Position numbers and translations under genes: made by a program. Below the pieces are notes generated by a model. That model ran no database searches, was not told the origin of the DNA, and saw only the letters and a program-made list of their open reading frames with translations. This document shows, piece after piece, positions 22,994 to 33,863 of a stretch of DNA of 64,000 nucleotides (position 1 is the first letter of the stretch; every line of letters begins with the position of its first letter). The DNA is from Stropharia rugosoannulata (taxonomy: Eukaryota > Basidiomycota > Agaricomycetes > Agaricales > Strophariaceae): NCBI GenBank assembly GCA_028532985.1, contig JANCIK010000005.1:2610501-2674500 (forward strand), in the 5' to 3' direction.

Positions 22994-24147
22994 TCGACCC
23001 GTCTTGCTTGTGCCTCCTCTCCTGTTCCTTATTCCGATTTCCACGTTTATCTTCTTTTTTCCTATCCCATTTCACTTTTCCTTTCACCTTTTCTTACTTT
23101 TCTCGCTTTTCCAGTACACCCTCTGCTTCTGCTCCTGCCCCCGATCGGAAAAAGTATGCATGCCGCCTTGCACGCACGATTCAATGCAACGGCAAGCGCC
23201 GTACCGTAACTCCCTTCTAATTTGTTGTACCTCTTTCTTTCTTTCTCTTACTTGCCACCCCCACTCATGCTCATTGCTCGTGCCCATGTTCTGCATCGCA
23301 TGCCCGCTCGCTACCCCCTATTGATATGATATCCACATGTTTACGTCCATATACACCCCGTTACCCTACCTGCCCTGTCCTCCCTTGCCTTTCCCTGCCT
23401 TGTCACGCATACACGACACATTACATATATCCATCTCTCATCACCCCTGGGACAATACCATATTTAAGTACCGTAGCAATATTTCCAATTATCCCATTCA
23501 TAGACATTGACAATAGACAGGAGTATGCATACACCAGACAGACAGTTTTTATAATAAAAGAAAAATATCACTATAGCACTGGCAGTAGCCAAATGCATGA
23601 ACTATACCGTTTCGATTGAAAATGTTTCTTCTCACTGCTTGTCCACACCCCTGAATAACACCGCATATATATTATAAGTAGAAACAAACAGTGACACTGC
23701 GTCGGTAAAGCGTGTTCTGCAAAATAATCATATCTCGTACTACATTGTACATGCTAAAATACAATGATCGCACAATGAAGCATAAGTTAGGTTAGTAGGC
23801 AGTGCGCGCTTGCCGCGAGGGAAGTGAATTGTACAGTTGCGAGTGAGTAACTGAGGGGTGTATCCGATTAGGGTAAGAGTAATGAAAGGCGAAGGCGCGC
23901 GATTAGCGATATACGTATACTGAGTGGAGGGGGAAGCGCAACACCTGGAGCATAAAAGTAGTGTTAGTATTGTGCACGGGTCGTCAGTAATGAGAAGAGC
24001 GCATGGGTCGCTGCGATTAGTTGTAGGTGATTGCCGAATGAGGGTTCCGTAGGTAGAAATGAGGAGGAAAGGAGAGGAAGAAAAGAAAGTCATGATTCAT
24101 AAATGTAAAGGTACCGCTGTCCTGTCCTGTCCAGTCTGGCAACCGAT
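22994..24147. other. Convergent 3' flanks, pyrimidine-rich
   Basis: Spacer between the kinase stop and the coiled-coil gene stop. The first 450 bp are strongly C/T-rich on the plus strand (e.g. 23000-23130, 23220-23290, 23360-23460), as in long 3' UTRs. The remainder is AT-rich. No gene is supported. Confidence 0.5.
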
Positions 24148-27100
24148 TTATGTGGGCCACCCGCGCGCGATGCGCGCCGCCCCGCCGCCAACGCGCCCGA
24201 GGAAGTTCCACACCGCAGCCGTCCCGTCAGGCACGAACACATCCCCGCCCGCATGCAGCGTGTTGAAGCTGTTCCACGCTGCGCGGTCGTAGTACGTCGC
24301 CCCGCCCGGTACCGCGTACTTCGGCGCCATGTACGGCGTCACAGCAAGGATTACAAGCGCCGACGCGCCGACGAACATCATCGCCTGCGTCGCGAGGCCT
24401 GCAGCGGGCGAGGGCGCCGTCGCAGCCGGGTCCTTGTTTCCATACACATACGTGTTGTAGATGTTGTAGAACCGGCCGCGCCGTGGCTTAACGGGCTGCT
24501 TGCCGGCGCGTGCGGTGCCGCTGGTGCCCTCGCCGCGCTCCTCAGATACAGCAAGCAGCTTGTCAATGACGACGCAGTCCACGCCGAGCTCGGCCTTGAG
24601 CGCCTTCCATTCTTCGAGCGCCTCTTCCGAGACGCCACCAGGGATGGGCTCCAGCGGCACCTTCAGTCCAGTGTGCCACTTCTTCAGCAATTCTGCGGCG
24701 GCATCCGCCTCCGTGACCTGGTTATACGCGGGTGGCTCGTCGAGCGTCTCCAATTGCTTGCCGCGCGCCTTTGGTGTGGGTGGCACAATGGTCGACGAGG
24801 ATGAAGCAAGGCTCTCTTCTTGAGAAGGAGAGGGTGACCTGGAAGGCTCTGCCGATGCTTCCGGTTCGGCCTCTGTCTGTATCTCCATCTCCACTGTGAT
24901 GCGCGGCGGGGGAACAGGCATAGGCTTCGGCTCGGGAATAGGGTCAGTTTGACTGCTGAATGTTGCAGTGACAGCTTTCCGCTCCGGCTCGGTTTGCATG
25001 CCATGATTGACAGCAAAAAGGGTCGGGTCATACTGAGTTGCACTGTCTGAGTACTCCTTGACCTCCTCAAACGTTCGCCTGGTGGATTCCAGCACGGTTG
25101 CGCGACTTGCTACTTTCTGCAATACATATGGTTCATTAGAGTTGCCTCATAAGCATAGTTGATAAAACATACCCGCTTCCTCTTTGTGATAATAGTTTGG
25201 ATGACATCCTCGTCCTCGTCCACCTCCGTCTCTTCCTCGTCAATAGCTGTTGAACCTTCACTGACGATCTCATCCGTCTCCTCCGTATGGGTATTCATTT
25301 CCCAATTCATCTGGCCCATGAGCTCGGCCCCGAGACTCTTGCTCATGGTATTTGCCATACTGGAGTGTCCGCTATTCGCACCAGGTGCCATAGCATTGCG
25401 CATCTCGTCCATGTCGAAACGCAGGCGATCAATGGTCTCCTTCAGCAAGAGATTCTCCTGTTTCTGTTCATCGAGCTGCGTGAAAGCTTCGGCCGCGGTT
25501 GACAGCTCGCTCTCAAGCTGGACAATACGGTCTTCGTACGACTCATGCTCCTTGGTCCATTTGCCTGTTTCAATTTCGTGCATAGCGACTGCTTCTCGGA
25601 GGGCGCGGATGGTCTCGTCACGTTTGCGCAGGTCGTCGCGGTATTTCTCGGAAAAGGCTGCCATGGGGAGGGGTGAAAGTAAGCATAAAATGTGACAAAA
25701 TATATACCAGTGGAAAGACGTACCGCATTGTTCCTGATATTGTTTCTGCAAGCTGTTATAAGTCGCTTTCGCGCTCTCCAACGCCTTCTGGATTTTCGCC
25801 ACCTCAGCTTCAAGTGCGGCAATCTGAGCCATGTTACGTGACTATATTGAAGATGCAAGTCAGAGAGCATATATGCTATATAATAATATAATAAACTAAC
25901 GTCTTTAGCCCTCAGTTCTTTCTCCTCACGGTTCGAGGCGCTGAGCTCATTCTTCAACTCGTCCAACTTGGCGTGAATCTCCGCTAGCTCGGCGTCATGG
26001 TCGTCCATCTTGTTCTGCAGAGCGATTTCAGACTCTATACACTTCCTTGACAGATCTTCGTTGGCCCGCTGCAGGGCCTCTAATCGTTCTGTGGCCTCCA
26101 TCGAAACAGTTGAGAGCGTCTTCTGCCTGTCCATTACGAGACCCAATCCAGAATCGTCATCGTCATCTTCATCGGAGTCTGCGCCCATGCGAGGCATAGG
26201 CAAAGATGATACCGCGGCGTCAAAGCTGTCGTCGAACATCCCGTATCGCGATAAAGGCCGCTTAACAGTATCCTCAGGAGATGCGTAGCCATCGAAGGGG
26301 GTATTAAAAGCACCATTGTTTGGCGCAGACCGTGTACGTGAGTGCGGACGCGAACTGGGCCGCCGAGAGGAAGGAGAGAAGCTGACTTCGTCGTAGCTTG
26401 CAGACGGAGACGCGGGAGTGGAGGGTGGCCGATCGCGGTTGCTAACGTTACGTCTAAAGGAGACCGGGGGGCCGCTCTTTAGTGGTAAGATAAAGAAAGA
26501 CTCTGTGAGTGCCACATCTTAATGAATGCATTATAGATAGACCATCTTACCTCCGAATCACTCCTATTGCCGGCATCGCTCTTCCTTCTGCCTGCTGGGG
26601 CTGGACGCCTATGAGACCAACTAGAGGGGGCAGTGTTGGCGTTCAATGGAGTTGACCGCTGCCTCCGCTCGGAGTCCAAGGGAGACTTCATTCCGTCTGG
26701 GCCCCGCGATGGCGGCCGACTGTGGGGGGTATACAGGGTAGAGGTGGTAGAGTCGTTGCTGACCGACCGAACGTGCATGTTTCTTCGATCCTCGTCGCTT
26801 CCAGATTCATCGGAAGGTGTCCTTGGAGGGGAGGCTCTTGTGGGGTTCATTTGTGAAACTAAAGCAACAACCATGGCCGGCGTCATCTGAAGGTCGGGAT
26901 TACTCTCGAGGAGCTTTTGCAGCTCGTCCACTTCCTCGTCGTTGAGCAGAGGAGTGCCATTATACGCGTCGGAGAAAGCATCCAAAATCTCCACGAGTGC
27001 AGTGGCAGGGACGACAGGCTCTCCTTCGGGATTTAATTTGGCATCTGAGCGTTTTTCGAAGATACCAAGAAGCGTGGATTCGATGTCGGCGAGTGACTCT

Positions 27101-27170
27101 CTATTGCGTCCATATGTTTCCTGCAGAACGCATTAGAAAATAATCTTTAGAATGCACGAGGACATACCAT
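24148..27170 (-). CDS. Coiled-coil, tail-anchored membrane protein (possible nuclear-envelope/KASH-like adaptor)
   Basis: About 850 residues in six or so exons. Order: an N-terminal helical region (LADIESTLLGIFEKR onward, ~90 residues) with LLNDEEVDELQKLL that resembles a paired EF-hand-like helical module; a long Ser/Pro/Arg-rich linker; an extended coiled coil (about 300-560) interrupted by acidic DEEETEVDED; a second acidic/Pro region with a PPAY motif; one C-terminal membrane segment near 24330-24390; and about 55 residues after it ending in Gly-Trp-Pro-Thr. Clear junctions: exon 24148-25116, donor at 25172, acceptor AATATAG before MAQIAALEAE, and CTAAAG before GPPVSFRR. The start is uncertain: exon 2 begins in phase 0 at 27120, which fits an ATG (27170-27168) immediately followed by the GTATGT donor. 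The longer frame from ATG 27207 exits in phase 1 and does not fit. Function is inference. Confidence 0.72.
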
Positions 27171-27456
27171 TGATGATGTTGTGGGTATGAGGAGGGAGAT
27201 TTAGCATCTAAAGCGAGAAAATGCCACAATGGGGTGGCTTGCTGGGCCTCAACACAATGTTCAGGCAGCCATGTTGACTTGTATTTGTACACAAACTTCA
27301 CACGTGACTGTGACTGGGCGTGTCGCCAACTTGCTTCATTGTCACTGACTGTTTCCGTAACATTTTCCTGCTTCAACTTGAGCTCCATATTTTTCTGCCT
27401 GAGTTCATTTCTCTAACTTGCAATATCTACCGACTGAGCCTGTGCTCCCCGTCTGA
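27171..27456. promoter_or_regulatory. Divergent promoter, coiled-coil gene / NOPCHAP1-like gene
   Basis: Only 286 bp separate the two start codons on opposite strands, so both core promoters must share it. No strong TATA box is seen. Confidence 0.5.
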
Positions 27457-28220
27457 ATGGAACAAGACGCTGAGAGTAAGGTGGCCGAGAAGCTCGACGT
27501 TGAGGATGAGGAACAGCGTCAAGCAAGAATACGTATGCTTGGACCACCAGGCTATTTTCAAATCAAGCGGCTGATTATCAAACAGAGGCCTATCTGGAAA
27601 AATTAAACTCTACTTCCCAGACCAGAGCTTTTTCACAACCAGATACTCTCCCTAGATTTGATTTTGGTGACAGGACTACATTTCCAGTCAAACCGCCGAC
27701 AGAACGTATGTCGATCAATTCGCCATACAGATTATATCTGACATGCTACATGGCACAGTTCTGTCGCGGGTTCGAGCTTTTCTTCCTGAGATAGAAGCAT
27801 CGAACGAAGCTCTCTCACAGCGTGCGCATGCAGATCCGGACAGTGTCAATATTGAACATCTTTCAGAGGGGATGGAACAATATATTGAGATGGTACAATT
27901 CTTGCTTCACATCATCCATTTGGTGTAACTTCATCCTAACATCACAGAACCTTGGCCTCGGAGTATTTGAGGATCGATCAGCTCGACAGTCTGGGAACAC
28001 AGAAAGCTCTGATAGCATGTCCACTTCGTCTGAGTCTTCCGATTCCGAAAGCCATCACGAAGCTCAAGACGATGACGATGATTCAGACGCAGAGTCGGAC
28101 GAGTCCTCTGAAATAATCACTTCATTTGTCCCCTCCCGTCCTGTCAAACCGCTACCTAGGCGCGCTTCGAACAAAAGTCCCGCAAAAATTGTCGTACTAA
28201 ACGAAAGTAACGAAACATGA
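27457..28220 (+). CDS. NOPCHAP1-like (DUF4598) protein, box C/D snoRNP assembly factor candidate
   Basis: Four exons (27457-27532, 27586-27705, 27759-27892, 27948-28220) give 200 residues. The centre carries the family block: SRVRAFLPEIEASNEAL, then EQYIEM and NLGLGVFE across the last intron. The tail is a Ser/Asp/Glu-rich acidic stretch followed by a basic PRRASNKSPAK end. Family knowledge: human NOPCHAP1 (C12orf45) links NOP58 to the R2TP complex during snoRNP assembly; I assign it here by recalled motif, not by a search. The acidic tail suits a chaperone for a basic nucleolar protein (inference). Confidence 0.75.
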
Positions 28221-28645
28221 TTTATTTGACCCTCTATGCAAAACTCTGTCGCATGAACTACAACACGCATTATGTCGTTTGTTCATCCCGGTGTGCTAAT
28301 CTGCGTTGTTTCTCTTAACCCTACTCACCTCACTTGTATTTGCCCTCTCATGTGTGATACATTATCTTGAAATATTAATATTCCCTTCAAATTCTATTGA
28401 TTAACCAGTGGATTTTTAGGCTATAAAGCCCCCTCAATGGGTCAGGTTGGCAGTTTATGACCTCCTATCTACTGCGGGACCATCACCAAAGCTCAGTCGT
28501 CGATACACCCCCCGAAGCTCAAGCCCTACCGTGCCAGAGAGGGCGGCTGTCGTCGACGTCATATCTGAAACTGTTTCTGCTCGTCGTCGTCTCTGTCTCT
28601 AATACCCGGAAAATCTAAATACTTTGTCTATCATTGACGAAGTGC

Positions 28646-28653
28646 TATATAAA
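28646..28653 (+). promoter_or_regulatory. TATA box of the Rds1-like gene
   Basis: TATATAAA, 49 bp upstream of the ATG at 28702, in the expected place for a regulated fungal promoter with a short leader. Confidence 0.6.
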
Positions 28654-28701
28654 CCAGACCAGTCGCCTTTGAATTCCGGTGTCTCCGGTTTCATCTCCAC
28701 T

Positions 28702-30071
28702 ATGAAGCCGTCCAGTCTCATATCCTCTATTCTTTGCGCTGCTGTGCTGGTATTTGCTGCCCCGCCTTCACCATTCACTGGCGGTTTAAATACAAACGGC
28801 ACACCCCCTTTTACTCCAGCTGGAGGTCTGGGTACCAACGGCACACCGCCCTATTATCATCCCCTTAGCGACTTCGACTTCCAATCAATTGTATGTCCGG
28901 CCTCTATGCTGTTCCTTGTCGCTCCTTACAACAAGCCAACGCATTCTCTCTAGAACTTGGCGCTAAATCAAGAATGGATTGAGCTCGACCTTTTCCATTA
29001 CGGTCTTGCTCGGTTCTCAGAGCAAGAGTTCGAGGCTGCGGGCCTGAACGCCGAAGACCGTTTCCTTATCCAATTTATGGCTGACCAGGAGGTCGGGCAC
29101 GCGACGCTCCTGACGAACATCCTCGGGCCTGACCGTGCAGCGAAGCAATGCACCTATCGGTACACCTTCGAGACCGTCCGCGAGTTTGTCGATTTCTGCC
29201 AAAAGCTGACGCGGTGGGGTGAGTCTGGCGTCTACGGTTTCCTCGAGCACCTTGATTCGCGCGATGCGGCGCAGCTGCTGCTGCAAAGCATCACCACCGA
29301 GGCGCGCCAGCAGATGATATTCCGCCAATTCGAAGGCCTGTTTCCGATGCCCGTGTGGTTCGAAGCTGGTATTACGCAAAGCATGGCGTGGACGCTTCTG
29401 GCACCCTACATCGTCTCCTGCCCAGCGGAGAACCCAAAAATCGAGTGGCAAAATTTCCCAGCTCTGAACATCACAGTACGTCTCACCTTATTTTCTTATG
29501 GCAATATGTCTAACGAGGATATCAGAACAACCCCAACGCAACTGCTCTGTACAACACCTCTATTCCTGGGAACGACACGACGCCAGCCATCACTCACAAT
29601 CGATCTGAGCCACTTTCGGCACCTGGACGGGAAGTTTTCCTCACATGGGAACTTCCAGGGCAACAAGTTGGCTACAACGACAGTTTCACCACTAACACCA
29701 GTGCTGGTGAACCAAAAGTACGCATCTGATTATCGCGTTTTCCTTCGTATAATCTAATTAACCATATTCCTCCACAGTTCGTAGCCTGGGTATCGCAGCT
29801 GAACACCACATTCACGGAGCTCCAAGATGTCAACAATCAGAGCGGAAAGACATACCAGCCTGGTGGTACCGTGTTTGGGAACGATACCGCTCCCATCGTC
29901 AATGGCACCATGTTAGTCTTGCTCTGCCTCATTATATACATAATCATCCTGATCCTGACTTTGTTCAGGTTCATTGCTATCACAGACGAAAACGTCACGG
30001 TGACGCCTTCCAACATCAGTATGCTCAACGCCCACATCGTCGCCGGCCCAGCGCTGTACCAGTCCGGCTAA
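28702..30071 (+). CDS. Rds1-like secreted ferritin-like-domain protein
   Basis: Five exons (28702-28890, 28954-29475, 29526-29717, 29778-29911, 29969-30071) give 379 residues. A signal peptide (hydrophobic core LISSILCAAVLVFA, cleavage near residue 20) is followed by a Gly/Thr/Pro linker and a ferritin-like domain: LNQEWIELDLFHYGLARF, FMADQEVGHATLLTNIL and ITTEARQQMIFRQFEG, which carry the Glu/His residues of such helix bundles. Many N-x-S/T sites in the C-terminal half indicate secretion. The family includes fission yeast rds1, a stress- and starvation-responsive protein. A strong TATA box fits inducible expression. Function beyond the fold is not established. Confidence 0.9.
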
Positions 30072-30173
30072 TCGATTCGCAGTACAATAGTTGTATCCAA
30101 GTTAGCGATAATAATTACATTTACACGGAACAATTGATACGTATAAAAGGAAAAGACGAAAGCTGTTGACAGG

Positions 30174-31994
30174 TTAGTCATAAGTCTCACTAACAATGTA
30201 CTTGATATGTGGGGCAAGGCCTCCCAATCTCTCTTGATCGACAGTTTTTGGAGGGGGGGACTGAGCCCCGAAATCTCCTTGTTTAAGACGTAAAAGAAAA
30301 GGATTATCCGACGGCCATTGACATCTCGAAAGGACCATATCTGACAAGACGCCGTCAGTTGAGCCTATGCACCCATGCAGCCTCAACACTTCCAACACTG
30401 GGCACAATACATTCCGCAAGTCAGATTCAGGGATTTCAGTCTTGGGATCGGGATAGGTCAACAGTTTGAGCAAGCTGTCGCTAACATATGAGTAGTTGAA
30501 GTTGTGGATTTGAAGATCAGCAAGTGTCGGTGATACATGGCGAAGGATGTTAAGTACTTGGTCATCTTGGGGAACCACCACGTCAAACATGCCTAGCTTC
30601 CGAAGTTTACAGTTTGATCGTTTTAGAAACGCCAGGATGGAGGTATGAGGCCAAGGAGTAATCACTTCGCCAGGGAAATTGGCAGGCATTTGATCGATGC
30701 TGAGGTCCTCGAGGTTTGGAAGTGTAAAAGAGTCGAAGATGATGGGATCCATAATGCCTTCACAGGTGATGTAGACCTGCCGGAGCATCTTATGCGTCAG
30801 CTTCTCGGCAGGAGGGCGCGTTCCGCTAGAGGTCTGTAAAGAAACATCCAGAACTTGCAGCAATGGACAATTTGATACAAGATCGTACACCTGCCCTACT
30901 GAAGTATTCATCAATTCCAGAGCGAGATTGGACAACTGGCTCCAAGGTAGAGTCGGTATAGTGGGTGATGTCTTTACGAATATCGCCGTGTCGTACAGGC
31001 GGGGAGACAGCCTCAACATATCAGTGATATGTTTTAGCTCCGTAGCTTCCATGACTTGTGTATTTAACTCGAATTTCTCCAAACGAGGGAAGAAGTCGAT
31101 GTCATCAGAGATGCTCGAAAACCACAATCGTTCACTCCTGGACCGAAACTTTCTATTGAGTAGGTCTATACTTTTCCACCTTCGAAAATGGGGAGATAGG
31201 ATGTCCAAGATGTCAAAGAATACTGATTCCGGCTGTAGCCTGTAGTCGTGCGTCTGTGACTCATGTATTCGGATTGTGAGGGGCATTGTCTTGGATCGCT
31301 CAACCCACAAGCGCACTAAGGAGGGCCAGCCTGCCTTTATTTCGTCACTTTTAATCATGACGCATATATCGGTCCACAAGCTAGGCTTGCTGATGGCAGT
31401 AGTCCTCCAAGAAGAACATACGTGTGTCATTAGAAGAGGGCCGGAGTGCACCGACATGGGTTCATACGCAACTGTCGGCAAACAGTGGCTAAAGACTTCC
31501 CCTAGGATCTCCACAGGAAGCAGCCTGATGGGGGAGAGCAAGGCCTCCAACTTTTCCAGATTTAGTCTCGTGTCGATAAACTCTTTCTTGAGCTTTTCCA
31601 AATTGCCACGACCCTTGCTGAGTATTTCACTTTCACTGACAGTGGTAGTTACCGAAGCGTCCTGCGAAGAGGAACTGGGAGTGATGGAAGATTTGGACGT
31701 GAAAGGCGACTGTAGCACGCTCTCTAATTCCAGTCTCTGGTCGAAGATAGCTTGTCGAAGGCGGGCCAATTCCTTCCGTGATTCATCTATTTTCGACTGT
31801 ATAGCGGCTGCATCCCTGCCTGGTCTGATTGGAGGGAACAGACGGTAGAAGACATCACCATGTTCGCGAAGGGTGCGTCTGAGCTTTTCCTGGGACAGAT
31901 GTAGCTCTGCCTTGGCAGCGTCTATGAGACGTTGTTGGTGTTCAATGAGCGCAAGGGTCGGATTTAGAGCTTCATGGTTTCCTGGATTATTCAT
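30174..31994 (-). CDS. F-box protein with N-terminal coiled coil and LRR-like C-terminus
   Basis: A single uninterrupted exon of 606 residues, unusual beside the heavily split neighbours but typical of the large intron-poor F-box families of agaricomycetes. An N-terminal helical stretch (HQQRLIDAAKAELHLSQEKL) and a second coiled coil (about 130-165) lead into the F-box, SPIRLLPVEILGEVFSHCLP (about residue 165). The remainder has irregular leucine-rich spacing with HVCSSWRTTA just after the box, as in the F-box-like group. It should be the substrate receptor of an SCF ubiquitin ligase; the target is unknown. The start is the ATG at 31994; the 18 upstream codons begin with TTG and are unlikely to be used. 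It ends 102 bp from the Rds1 stop (convergent). Confidence 0.88.
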   Translation of the reverse strand: MNNPGNHEALNPTLALIEHQQRLIDAAKAELHLSQEKLRRTLREHGDVFYRLFPPIRPGRDAAAIQSKIDESRKELARLRQAIFDQRLELESVLQSPFTSKSSITPSSSSQDASVTTTVSESEILSKGRGNLEKLKKEFIDTRLNLEKLEALLSPIRLLPVEILGEVFSHCLPTVAYEPMSVHSGPLLMTHVCSSWRTTAISKPSLWTDICVMIKSDEIKAGWPSLVRLWVERSKTMPLTIRIHESQTHDYRLQPESVFFDILDILSPHFRRWKSIDLLNRKFRSRSERLWFSSISDDIDFFPRLEKFELNTQVMEATELKHITDMLRLSPRLYDTAIFVKTSPTIPTLPWSQLSNLALELMNTSVGQVYDLVSNCPLLQVLDVSLQTSSGTRPPAEKLTHKMLRQVYITCEGIMDPIIFDSFTLPNLEDLSIDQMPANFPGEVITPWPHTSILAFLKRSNCKLRKLGMFDVVVPQDDQVLNILRHVSPTLADLQIHNFNYSYVSDSLLKLLTYPDPKTEIPESDLRNVLCPVLEVLRLHGCIGSTDGVLSDMVLSRCQWPSDNPFLLRLKQGDFGAQSPPPKTVDQERLGGLAPHIKYIVSETYD

Positions 31995-32375
31995 ACGAAA
32001 ATGATTAGACAGCGTAGATCTGCACGGAGGACGACAAAGAACAAACAACGTCCATCAAGTTCGCCTGTCGTCACAAATGCAACAATGTGGGAATTATCAT
32101 TCGTAAGTATGCTGCGGCATGGACTCGGCTTCGACGAATAAAGCACTTGAACTTTCAGACTCTACATTGACTCTACCGCTTTGAGCATTTCCGAGGCGTC
32201 GGAAGAAATGACAGCTCCAGGACTATAAAGGATGTAGATGGGGACGAGGCAACAAGAGCAGCCGCGCTCAAGACCCAGGCTTCGATTCAATTTTTTACGT
32301 AGATCCTCGACACGGTGCCCAAGAAGCTGGCATATCCAGCAAATTTATCTCATTTTTGATATCTAGACTGCGCAT
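31995..32375. promoter_or_regulatory. Divergent promoter, F-box / NTF2-like gene
   Basis: 381 bp between opposing starts. Nothing else is recognisable in it. Confidence 0.4.
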
Positions 32376-32928
32376 ATGTCGCCATTATCATCATTGACTT
32401 CGTGGTCTCAAGAGCATATCGGCGCAATCTTCGAGGCAAAGACCGAGCATGAATGCCTCCATGCCATTCGGGATACATTTTCGTCAAACATAAAAGCGGA
32501 CATAAATGGGAGGTCATTAAGCTATGTTGATATAGAATCCATGATACGAAGCATGCGTCAAGAAGCCCCAAAAGGACTGAAAGTTCATTGGATACATGCT
32601 GTAGAAGTCCCGAGCGATGAAAATAACAGGGTAGGCTCTGCATCATTTAACAGAAGAGAGTCTGATATTGACACGCGTTAGGCCGGCTTTCTTGGAGGCA
32701 TGTATGTCATAAAGGGCATATACAAAGAGGTCGATGGGTCGGAAGAGCCCATAGAATATATAAGACATAAAGCAGTCATCGTCAAGTCAGTAATAAAATC
32801 AGTCCAAGAGTTTCACTGATTGTCTGCCTCACAGGATAGCATCACAGTCCGATGATATGGGCAATAGATCCCGCCGGAAGATCGTTCAGTTGTCTTTCGT
32901 AGCAGCTGATCTAAACGCCAAACTGTAG
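32376..32928 (+). CDS. Small NTF2-like-fold protein of unknown function
   Basis: Three exons (32376-32630, 32682-32785, 32835-32928) give 150 residues with no signal peptide. The pattern is an N-terminal helix with a Trp (LTSWSQEHIGAIFEAKTE), a long alternating helix region ending in MIRSMRQEAPKGLKVHW, then beta-like stretches AGFLGGMYVIKGIYKEV and KIVQLSFVAADL. This resembles the small SnoaL/NTF2-like proteins common in agaricomycete genomes. The fold assignment is by pattern and no catalytic residues can be named. Retaining the first intron would reach a TAG within 50 bp. Confidence 0.7.
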
Positions 32929-33863
32929 AGGTTGTTTATCTCAAGTTCAATAGTAATAGGAAGCGCAAAAATCATCCTGAAATTGCACCTCGACCTGAGC
33001 AGATATAACTATACATGAGCTCCCAGGAAGCCTGAGTCTTCTGGAGCCCAAAATGTGCGACTGCAGGGTCCGTCGGCGCCTTAGTTAGCGGGGTGGCCGT
33101 TGACGCCCGTGGCTTACCGTGTTTAAATTTTCTCAGACAAACCTGTGTGGCTCATCGCGAGACGTAGACCTGCATCATCCCAAATTGATTTCCGGTCTTC
33201 CCATAGTCAGTGGAGATGGGCGCCCGAGTAACGTACACACTCGTACAAAACAAGCTTTGAGCGCATGATAAACTACCAAATTAGGGCATCGGATAACCAT
33301 ATTAGGGTATGTTTACCTTCTTTCCGACTGACTTTTGTACACCAACGCCGAACGGCTATCATGGCGAGCCCAATATGTTGAAACAAAACGAACCAAATAT
33401 AGGATTTAAGCGTATGTGCGAGTGTATACAACAGGATGTAGAATGAGGAACGAACTCATAAATGAACAGAATGAAAAAGCTGATAGGAGATATATACAGA
33501 AAACAAGACATGACGAGACGAGATGACGACAACGAACAGAAAGAATTGTACATATGATACACATAAAGGTTGCAGTTTTGAAGACCAAAAAGGAAACATG
33601 AGTTTAAGACATAGAAGAGCACCAATGTGGCAATAGTATCGATATACATGGTGAAATGCGAAGAGGCGAGAGAAAACGACGAAGCAGAATGCATTATTAT
33701 GTAAATGCTCAAAATAATACTTGTTGACGAGCAAAGTAAAACGCGTGTGTTGTTAGGCTAATGACGATGACGCGGGCCAAGTGGTTCGGTGCGGTGAATA
33801 TTGCCGATTGCCAGGTAGCACGGCTAGAATGGATAGGGGATGTAAACGAGATGCCTGCAGAAA
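32929..33863. other. Intergenic, no gene seen
   Basis: Convergent 3' flanks, AT-rich at 33400-33720. Overlapping minus-strand frames (33359-33734) are rich in Cys/Phe/Ser and look like random translation of AT-rich DNA. Confidence 0.5.

Noticed and set aside
33359..33734. Cys/Phe-rich overlapping minus-strand frames that resemble membrane segments
   Set aside because: Three frames of the same AT-rich stretch are open together, which points to composition and not coding.
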